Source: WQUF01 sp031549885 (GTDB lineage Bacteria; Bacillota; Clostridia; Clostridiales; Clostridiaceae). Taken from it: a stretch of DNA of 20,738 nt. The translations under genes and the position numbers were made by a program. This document shows positions 1 to 5,352 of this stretch, one piece after another. The notes beneath the pieces were generated by a model. The model made no database searches. It saw nothing but the letters and a program-made list of their open reading frames with translations, and was not told the origin of the DNA. The stretch lies in the NCBI GenBank assembly GCA_031549885.1, contig JAVBPD010000147.1, positions 1 to 20,738 of the forward strand, written 5' to 3'. Position 1 is the stretch's first letter. Each line of letters begins with the position of its first letter.

Positions 1-94
1 AATATGTACCTTCATCTAAAACATAATTATCTATTACAAGATTTTCTTCATTTTTTTGAAGGTGTTCAAATGCTTCTAAACATTCTTTAAGCAA
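1..94 (-). CDS. cas8b: Cas8b/Csh1 (type I-B Cascade large subunit), N-terminal fragment cut by window edge
   Basis: Thirty-one open codons start at a TTG (94-92) and run off the left edge. The start is set by a strong AGGAGGGA ribosome site at 101-108, seven bases upstream; the ATG at 119 meets a stop after a few codons. The visible protein begins MLKECLEAFEHL and continues to DNYVLDEGTY. An amphipathic helix followed by a 'DNY+(hydrophobic)...G.Y' strand is how the TM1802/Csh1 family of type I-B large subunits usually begins. The family binds the crRNA 5' end and recognises the PAM in Cascade. The position behind cas6 on the same strand fits; cas7, cas5 and cas3 would be expected further left. 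The identification rests on 31 residues plus context, so it is likely rather than certain. Confidence 0.68.
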   Translation of the reverse strand, partial: MLKECLEAFEHLQKNEENLVIDNYVLDEGTY

Positions 95-182
95 AACTAC
101 TCCCTCCTGCAAATTCCATCTATATATTTAAAATCATTAGAATTTATTTAATATCTTAAAATTAACGTTAATCTTACAATAA

Positions 183-211
183 ATTATATAATATATAATT
201 TAAAAAATCAA
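183..211 (-). promoter_or_regulatory. Sigma-A type promoter for cas8b
   Basis: On the minus strand, TTGATT (211-206) and a perfect TATAAT (188-183) are separated by exactly 17 nt. Transcription would begin near 176 and give a leader of about 80 nt before the TTG start at 94. It is the best promoter in the cas6-cas8b gap, and a terminator-like hairpin lies just upstream of it, so cas8b and the genes after it probably depend on it. Its -35 box is overlapped by a match to the nearby crRNA-like RNA (see 208-241). Confidence 0.7.
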
Positions 212-241
212 TGTGTTTTTCTTATACAAAAATGAGTTCAA
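208..241 (+). promoter_or_regulatory. Putative PAM plus partial protospacer for the crRNA-like RNA, overlapping the cas8b -35 box
   Basis: On the plus strand TCA (208-210) precedes ATGTGTTTTTC (211-221), which equals the first 11 nt of the pseudo-spacer encoded at 372-342. Extending the alignment gives 15 of the first 16 positions and about 21 of 31 in total, with most mismatches at the PAM-distal end. TCA is a PAM reported for several clostridial type I-B systems. Orientation is correct for Cascade: the PAM is 5' of the protospacer on the strand with the spacer's sequence. A seed match with poor distal pairing usually permits binding without target destruction. Binding here would cover the -35 box at 206-211. 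The match is seen directly; repression is inferred. Confidence 0.65.
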
Positions 242-261
242 AATAAATATTTTGAACTCAT
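227..261 (-). terminator. Hairpin terminator-like element between the crRNA-like RNA and the cas8b promoter
   Basis: A perfect 13-bp inverted repeat, ATGAGTTCAAAAT at 232-244 with its complement at 249-261, has a 4-nt loop. On the minus strand it is followed by a short T run (231-228, after the T at 232). The stem is AT-rich and the T run is short, so termination may be partial. It would end transcripts reading through cas6 and the pseudo-array and separate them from the promoter at 183-211. Confidence 0.5.
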
Positions 262-311
262 ACTACTTTAAAATACATTAATTTTTTAAATATCTTAAAG
301 AAAACTAGATA

Positions 312-403
312 TTTTATTTACATCTCATGTTAAGGTTAAAATTTTAAATTTGTATTTATATGAAAAACACATGTTTCAATACATCTTATGCTTAAGGTTA
401 ATT
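312..403 (-). ncRNA. crRNA-like regulatory RNA (CreR/CreA-type mini-array: pseudo-repeat, pseudo-spacer, pseudo-repeat)
   Basis: In minus orientation, pseudo-repeat 1 (403-373) ends with the intact 8-nt crRNA handle ATTGAAAC and differs from the array repeat by one insertion, one substitution and its outer edge. A 31-nt pseudo-spacer (372-342) follows, then pseudo-repeat 2 (341-312), whose first part is intact while its handle has decayed to AAATAAAA. The small Cas6-type hairpin (ACAT, GAG loop, ATGT) is kept in repeat 2 and kept with a G-U pair in repeat 1. This is enough to release one crRNA-like RNA. Its seed matches the cas8b promoter (208-241). CRISPR-derived guides between cas6 and cas8 are known from haloarchaeal type I-B systems (CreA) and elsewhere as Cas autorepressors (CreR). 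No separate promoter is clear (a weak TATAAC lies near 408), so read-through from cas6 is possible. I see no CreT-like toxin unit. Confidence 0.72.
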
Positions 404-447
404 TGTTATATATTATTAAATGAATTAATTAAAAAATTGTTCTTCCT

Positions 448-1134
448 TCAAATTGCATTCATATATCCAAATCCACGAGAATTCATTTCTAGTATTCCAG
501 TGCTTAATGCAAAATATGCAAATTCTTGAGCTATTTTATCATCTGATATTTTTAAAGTAATTTTGTCTCCTAAAAGCCTTATTTTTTTATAATTACTTAA
601 AATTGGTTTTCTATTTTTAAACTCTAAAAAGTTATAAAATTCAAAATCTTCATTTATATTTTTATTAAAGAATGAATTATATTTTTTAATGAGATTTTCT
701 TTAAGTCTTCTTTCAAACTCTTCTATGGATAAATTATATCTCCAATAACCATCATCTGATTTTAAAATACATGGAGTTAAAGAATAAATCTTATCTATTT
801 TAAATTTAGGCAAGATTTTATGTTCTATAATAAGTGCCTTCATAAATTTAGTAGTTTGATTTTTTAAATGTTTTATAAAATGATTACTTAAATTTTCGTC
901 TATAGTTCTAATTGTAATAGTATAAATGCTATGCTTTTTATACACTTTTTCTTTTTCAAGTGGATAAAAGCTTGAAAAAACATAAAACTTATATTTATTT
1001 TCATTGTGAATAAAAGATAAATCATCAGTTACAAAAAAACTTCTATCTATAATATCCGCAATTTCTTTTTGAGTGTCTTCCATTTTAATGTCTTCAAGTA
1101 AAAATACTTTTAATTTTAATTCGTGAATTTTCAT
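448..1134 (-). CDS. cas6: Cas6, CRISPR pre-crRNA endoribonuclease (type I-B)
   Basis: This 228-residue protein has the length and shape of Cas6, a RAMP protein with two ferredoxin-like folds that cuts pre-crRNA within each repeat. The clearest signature is the C-terminal glycine-rich loop, GILEMNSRGFGYMNAI (residues about 213-228), matching the family's G-x-x-x-NSxGFG pattern. The N-terminal half alternates strands and charged helices; I cannot assign the catalytic His with confidence. Translation starts at ATG 1134 behind GGAG, seven bases upstream. The gene lies only 28 nt after the array's last repeat with no terminator between them, so it is probably transcribed with the array. It is followed by the crRNA-like mini-array and then cas8b. 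Confidence 0.9.
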   Translation of the reverse strand: MKIHELKLKVFLLEDIKMEDTQKEIADIIDRSFFVTDDLSFIHNENKYKFYVFSSFYPLEKEKVYKKHSIYTITIRTIDENLSNHFIKHLKNQTTKFMKALIIEHKILPKFKIDKIYSLTPCILKSDDGYWRYNLSIEEFERRLKENLIKKYNSFFNKNINEDFEFYNFLEFKNRKPILSNYKKIRLLGDKITLKISDDKIAQEFAYFALSTGILEMNSRGFGYMNAI

Positions 1135-1162
1135 ATATAAACTCCAATTTTATATAAATTAG

Positions 1163-1913
1163 GATATTATACATCCCATGTTAAAGTTAAACTTGTTTCT
1201 AGTAGATTTAAAACAAAATACATTTTTAAGTTTCAACACATCTCATGTTAAGGTTAAACATGGCTTCATGGGATAAAACCAAACACGCTTTAAAGTTTCA
1301 ATACATCTCATGTTAAGGTTAAACATGTCTAATGAATACCCTTCAATGATTGGATATACGTTTCAATACATCTCATGTTAAGGTTAAACTATATATTTTT
1401 TAGAATATTGAATTGTTTTAACTTTGTTTCAATACATCTCATGTTAAGGTTAAACAATTTGTAATGCCAACTGTAAAGGAGGTTTATTTGTTTCAATACA
1501 TCTCATGTTAAGGTTAAACCCCAAATAGGTTTTATAATACCATTTTGAAAAGCTGTTTCAATACATCTCATGTTAAGGTTAAACTTGTATAGTCTGTGAC
1601 ATGCTCTTAACGCCTTCTATGTTTCAATACATCTCATGTTAAGGTTAAACAAAAAAAAATTAATAATGTAGATATAGATTTTTTATAGTTTCAATACATC
1701 TCATGTTAAGGTTAAACTTTTGGGGGAGATAGATGAAAGATTAAAATCATAGTTTCAATACATCTCATGTTAAGGTTAAACTTTATTTTATCCAGCATTA
1801 AGCAACTTCTTCAGCAAGTTTCAATACATCTCATGTTAAGGTTAAACAAAAAATCCACATGTAATTCCAAATTATTATTGTTAGTTTCAATACATCTCAT
1901 GTTAAGGTTAAAC
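1163..1913 (-). CRISPR. Type I-B CRISPR array, 12 repeats (one degenerate) and 11 spacers
   Basis: Repeats of 30 nt start (plus coordinates) at 1230, 1295, 1360, 1426, 1490, 1555, 1621, 1688, 1752, 1818 and 1884, with spacers of 34-37 nt. In crRNA orientation the repeat begins GTTTAACC and ends ATTGAAAC, the usual type I-B 5' handle, with a small ACAT/ATGT hairpin just before it. This puts transcription on the minus strand and the leader at the high-coordinate end. Repeats are identical except that at 1230, which has one substitution in the handle, and the terminal one (1163-1192), whose handle has decayed to ATAATATC and whose body has two substitutions. Decay at the leader-distal end agrees with the orientation. 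I found no spacer matching elsewhere in the window. Confidence 0.97.
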
Positions 1914-2051
1914 CATAGCAATTAAGCCATTTCTCAATTCCACCAATTCAATAAAGTCCTTGGTATCATTCAATTATACAGTTTTTTTACCAGCTATAAG
2001 TTTATTTTTACTATATTTTAGTAGTATATCATTCAATTCAAGTATTTTCAA
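1914..2051 (-). promoter_or_regulatory. CRISPR leader with sigma-A promoter
   Basis: The AT-rich stretch upstream of the first repeat holds, on the minus strand, TTGAAA (2051-2046) and TATACT (2028-2023) exactly 17 nt apart. A transcript would start near 2016 and run about 100 nt before the repeat ending at 1913. A second TATAAT (1978-1973) lies nearer the array but lacks a good -35 box. No ORF is present. New spacers would be added at 1913. The rest of the gap (2052-2287) is AT-rich and holds a small hairpin, TTGGT...ACCAA, near 2083-2103. Confidence 0.72.
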
Positions 2052-2112
2052 CGCTTTTGTTTAATTTTCTTTTAAAATAGGTTGGTAAAATTTTAAAAAC
2101 CAATTATACAGT
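1971..2112. repeat. Pair of 12-bp direct repeats in the CRISPR leader region
   Basis: CAATTATACAGT occurs at 1971-1982 and again at 2101-2112. On the minus strand each copy reads ACTGTATAATTG and so contains a consensus -10 hexamer. The outer copy has a possible -35 box (TTGATG) about 16 nt upstream; the inner copy does not. They may be alternative leader promoters or protein-binding sites; chance is possible in DNA this AT-rich. Confidence 0.45.
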
Positions 2113-2287
2113 ATTGCCTATGATCATCAAACCTTTGAGATAAATTTTTATATCCAAAATAACAAACCTTTCCTTTATTCAATCTTTAATATTAGTGCAT
2201 TTCAGAGTAATAATTTTCCAAATATTGAATTAAAGTTATTTTTAAGCTATTATTAGTTTAAGTAATCATAGCTTTCTAATTTATAGA

Positions 2288-2316
2288 TTGAAAAATGCAT
2301 GTTTATAGTATATATT
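2288..2316 (+). promoter_or_regulatory. Sigma-A type promoter for the sensor kinase
   Basis: TTGAAA (2288-2293) and TATATT (2311-2316) are separated by 17 nt. Transcription would start near 2323, about 59 nt before the kinase ATG at 2382, and diverge from the CRISPR leader. Confidence 0.6.
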
Positions 2317-2381
2317 TATTAGATATATATATTTTACTATAAGGACTACCTAATTAACTAAAAAGTGGGGTAATCAAATTT

Positions 2382-3752
2382 ATGTTTTCAAAATTTGCAT
2401 ACTCAACAGAAATGCAAATTATATTGATGTTTTTTGCTTTCTTTTTTAATTTTGCCCTAATGTATATGAATGCAAATCTAATTTTACGCATATATGGTGA
2501 AAAAACAAGCATTAAGCAAAACGCACTTTTTGCCTTTTTAACTGGAACTATTTTACAAAGCATGCTTATATATGTTATATATTTCATTGGTGGCATGGTA
2601 TCATTTACAAAAGTACAACACCTCATTATTACAAGCCCAAGTCCAATTACAGCTTTACTCTACTGTTTTCTTGGCATTAAAATACTAAAATTATCACCTG
2701 TTCGATCAATAGAGCTAATGGGACATGTATATTTATATTATATAATTATTCATAGCCTGAACCGGTTAGCAGGCTCTGTTTTATTTGTACAACCTGACTC
2801 ATTGCATTTTAACTACTTATTAGATGCTACCCGTCACGTTTTTAATTTAATAATTGGAATAATTATTTTTTCAATAACTTCTCGCATACTAGACAAGAAC
2901 CCTCAAATGCTTGTTTCAAAGGCTTCAACCTTTGCACATCCTAGAAAAGATTTAGTGATTTTTATATTGAAATCATGCTTTGCTTATATTTGTGTAGTTG
3001 TTATACCCGTAGTTGTTTCTAATTTAATTGTAGCCAATTTGTTTATTTTTATAATTCTTGCTTTATTTTTTGCAACTACGCTTATCCTCAAATTTTATCA
3101 GCATGAAAAAGCTGATGTACATAACAAAGAAGCACATATAAATTCTCTTATAAAAAGTTTAGATGAGTTTCGAGCTATAAGGCATGATTTTAATAACATT
3201 TTACAAACCTATAGTGGTTATTTTGCAGTTGGTGATCTTGAGGCTTGTAAAAAATATCATCAATCTTTTTTGAACACTTTAACAAATGTAGAGGATAATT
3301 TAAATCTTAGCCGTCGAATGGAAGAAAACCCTACATTAATTTCACTTTTAATAGATAAACAGGCTCGAGCTGAATCTATGAAAGTTCATATGGATATTTC
3401 TTTAAAATGCAGTCTTTCCAATCTTCCTATTAGCGAAATAGATATTGGTAGGGTTGCTGGGTGTCTCCTTGACAATGCTATAGAGGGAGCATATGAATCA
3501 GAACAAAGAAGAGTATCTATAACTGTTGAACAAAGAACCAATAAATCCAGATTAATCATAATCACAAACAGCACTTCAAATTCTCTAGATGTACACAAAA
3601 TACTTACATCTGGAGCAACCACAAAAACGGAACATCAAGGTATAGGTTTAAAAAATGTGCAAAGAATATTAAATAAATATGGCAATTGTACATTTCAGAT
3701 GAGTTCCTACAACAATGAAATAACAGCTTATATTGAATTAAGTCAAGTATGA
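2382..3752 (+). CDS. Membrane sensor histidine kinase, GHKL family (AgrC/CitB-type), orphan
   Basis: A 456-residue protein. Residues about 10-235 form several hydrophobic membrane segments with short loops and no obvious extracellular domain. A helical linker (KADVHNKEAHINSLIKSLDEF) leads to the phospho-acceptor His268 in FRAIRHDFNN, the motif typical of AgrC-like kinases. The ATP-binding part follows, with an N box (DNAIEGA, Asn365) and a G box (GIGLKN, Gly420-Gly422). The family senses peptides or small signals and phosphorylates a LytTR-type or similar response regulator, but no regulator gene lies next to it here. The ribosome site GTGGGG (2365-2370) is somewhat far from the ATG. It is monocistronic by context: its own promoter in front, a terminator behind, and a convergent thrC. 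The signal is unknown. Confidence 0.88.
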   Translation: MFSKFAYSTEMQIILMFFAFFFNFALMYMNANLILRIYGEKTSIKQNALFAFLTGTILQSMLIYVIYFIGGMVSFTKVQHLIITSPSPITALLYCFLGIKILKLSPVRSIELMGHVYLYYIIIHSLNRLAGSVLFVQPDSLHFNYLLDATRHVFNLIIGIIIFSITSRILDKNPQMLVSKASTFAHPRKDLVIFILKSCFAYICVVVIPVVVSNLIVANLFIFIILALFFATTLILKFYQHEKADVHNKEAHINSLIKSLDEFRAIRHDFNNILQTYSGYFAVGDLEACKKYHQSFLNTLTNVEDNLNLSRRMEENPTLISLLIDKQARAESMKVHMDISLKCSLSNLPISEIDIGRVAGCLLDNAIEGAYESEQRRVSITVEQRTNKSRLIIITNSTSNSLDVHKILTSGATTKTEHQGIGLKNVQRILNKYGNCTFQMSSYNNEITAYIELSQV

Positions 3753-3785
3753 TAAAAAATAATTAAAAAACTGATATATTGTTTA

Positions 3786-3818
3786 GGCAACCAGTTTAAG
3801 ATTGGTTGCCTTTTATTT
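3786..3818 (+). terminator. Rho-independent terminator of the kinase gene
   Basis: GGCAACCA (3786-3793) pairs with TGGTTGCC (3803-3810) over a 9-nt loop and is followed by TTTTATTT. It ends the plus-strand kinase transcript. The T run overlaps the thrC stop codon, and the same stem may also slow transcription leaving thrC, though the minus-strand T run is poor. Confidence 0.85.
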
Positions 3819-5301
3819 AACATTGCTTTTCTAAAACAAAACTAATCACTCTATCTTTAATTTCATCTTTTTCAATTAAATTATCATAAATAACCTTTTT
3901 CCATTTAATATCATTTATAAAATCAGGAATCTTGCTATTTGTTTTTAAAGAAAGCTCTTCTTCAAAATCAGATTCTTTAGAATGAGCTTCATACCCTAAA
4001 GCTTTAAGAGCAGTCTTTGCAAATTTATATGGACTAGCTGTAGCAGTAATTAATGCATAAGCCTCATCCTTTGCTTCCTCTAAATACTTATTATAAACCA
4101 CCTGCCCTACTGCAGTATGAGGATCTAAAACATAGTCATGTTTTTTATAAACATCATTAATTACATTTAAAATTTCACCTTCAGTAGCATAACTCCCATA
4201 AAAATTACTTAAATGATTTTTCATGTTGTTATTTATTTCAAACCTGCCAAAATTCTTTAAATCACCCATGAGACCTTTTACAACTTCAGGATCCTCACCA
4301 GAAATGTCATAAATAAGCCTTTCTAAATTGCTTGATATTAAAATATCCATAGAAGGGGTTATAGTTGTATAGAAATCTCGCTTTATATCATATACCCCAG
4401 TATTTATAAAATCAGTTAAAACATTATTTTCATTAGAAGCGCATATGAATTTTTTTACAGGAAGTCCTAATTTTTTCGCATAATAACTTGATAAAATATT
4501 TCCAAAATTTCCTGTCGGAACCACAATATTTATTTCGTCTCCAAGCTTAATTTTTCCATTTTTCACAAGGCTAATATATCCATAAAAATAGTATACAATT
4601 TGAGGAAAAAGCCTTCCAATATTTATGGAATTAGCGCTAGAAAATATATACCCTATTTTCTTTAATTGATTTTTTATAGTATCATCTGTAAATATGCTCT
4701 TTACACAAGTTTGAGCATCATCGAAATTTCCATTAATGCCAAGGACCTCTAAATTGTTGCCTTCTTGAGTTATCATTTGATACCTTTGAGCATCACTTAC
4801 TCCATATTTTGGATAAAAAACCATTATTTTTATTCCTTCTATATCCTTAAACCCTTCAAGTGCTGCCTTTCCTGTATCACCTGATGTGGCAGTTAAAATT
4901 AATATTTTATCTTTAATACTTTGTTTCCTCATAGCAAGCTTCATAAGATAAGGAAGAAGCGTTAAAGCAATATCTTTAAATGCTCCAGTTGGACCATGAT
5001 AAAGTTCTATAAATGCTCTATCTTCTAATATTTTTAAAGGAGTAATTTCTTTATTTGAAAACTTACTATATGCACTTTTAATGGCTTCTTTTAAATCTTC
5101 CTCATTAAAATCAAAAAATATATGTAATATTTTATAAGCCATTTCTTCATATTTTAAATTTAAAAAATCTTCAATATTAAATTTTTCAAATGATCCTTCT
5201 TTTACAAACAATCCTCCATCCTCTGCAATGCCTTTTAAAAGCCCATTGCAATCGTCAATATTTATTATTTCACCTCTTGTACTTTTATAATGAGAACTCA
5301 T
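3817..5301 (-). CDS. thrC: Threonine synthase
   Basis: A 494-residue PLP enzyme converting O-phosphohomoserine to threonine, the last step of threonine synthesis, in the cytoplasm. The PLP lysine is Lys109 in HGPTGAFKD, and the phosphate-binding glycine motif is PTGNFGN. Other family blocks are visible: SANSINIGRLFPQ, an N-terminal STRGE with an EDGGLF segment, and DPHTAVG near the C-terminus. The length fits the longer bacterial/fungal form of ThrC. The start at ATG 5301 is supported by AGGAGGGG upstream. It stands alone, without hom or thrB nearby. It lies 51 nt downstream of the RCC1 gene on the same strand, so read-through is possible. I see no T-box or other attenuator in the short upstream gap. 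Confidence 0.95.
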   Translation of the reverse strand: MSSHYKSTRGEIINIDDCNGLLKGIAEDGGLFVKEGSFEKFNIEDFLNLKYEEMAYKILHIFFDFNEEDLKEAIKSAYSKFSNKEITPLKILEDRAFIELYHGPTGAFKDIALTLLPYLMKLAMRKQSIKDKILILTATSGDTGKAALEGFKDIEGIKIMVFYPKYGVSDAQRYQMITQEGNNLEVLGINGNFDDAQTCVKSIFTDDTIKNQLKKIGYIFSSANSINIGRLFPQIVYYFYGYISLVKNGKIKLGDEINIVVPTGNFGNILSSYYAKKLGLPVKKFICASNENNVLTDFINTGVYDIKRDFYTTITPSMDILISSNLERLIYDISGEDPEVVKGLMGDLKNFGRFEINNNMKNHLSNFYGSYATEGEILNVINDVYKKHDYVLDPHTAVGQVVYNKYLEEAKDEAYALITATASPYKFAKTALKALGYEAHSKESDFEEELSLKTNSKIPDFINDIKWKKVIYDNLIEKDEIKDRVISFVLEKQC

Positions 5302-5352
5302 TTATTACCCCTCCTAGTCTTTTTAATAATAATTTAGCTTAGTATTAATCTA

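Noticed and set aside
232..300. A CreT-like toxin RNA or tiny ORF in the cas6-cas8b gap
   Set aside because: I found no short ORF with a ribosome site or rare-codon cluster. The guide's match lies at the cas8b promoter, so an autorepressor fits better than a toxin-antitoxin pair.
211..372. The inverted match (211-221 with 362-372) as a plain long-range RNA hairpin
   Set aside because: An 11-bp arm with a loop of about 140 nt is a weak structure. The match starts exactly at the pseudo-spacer's first base and next to TCA, which a mere hairpin does not explain; I cannot exclude it fully.
2354..2626. Minus-strand ORF over the kinase start
   Set aside because: It lies antisense to the membrane domain and lacks start signals; codon use is that of a shadow frame.
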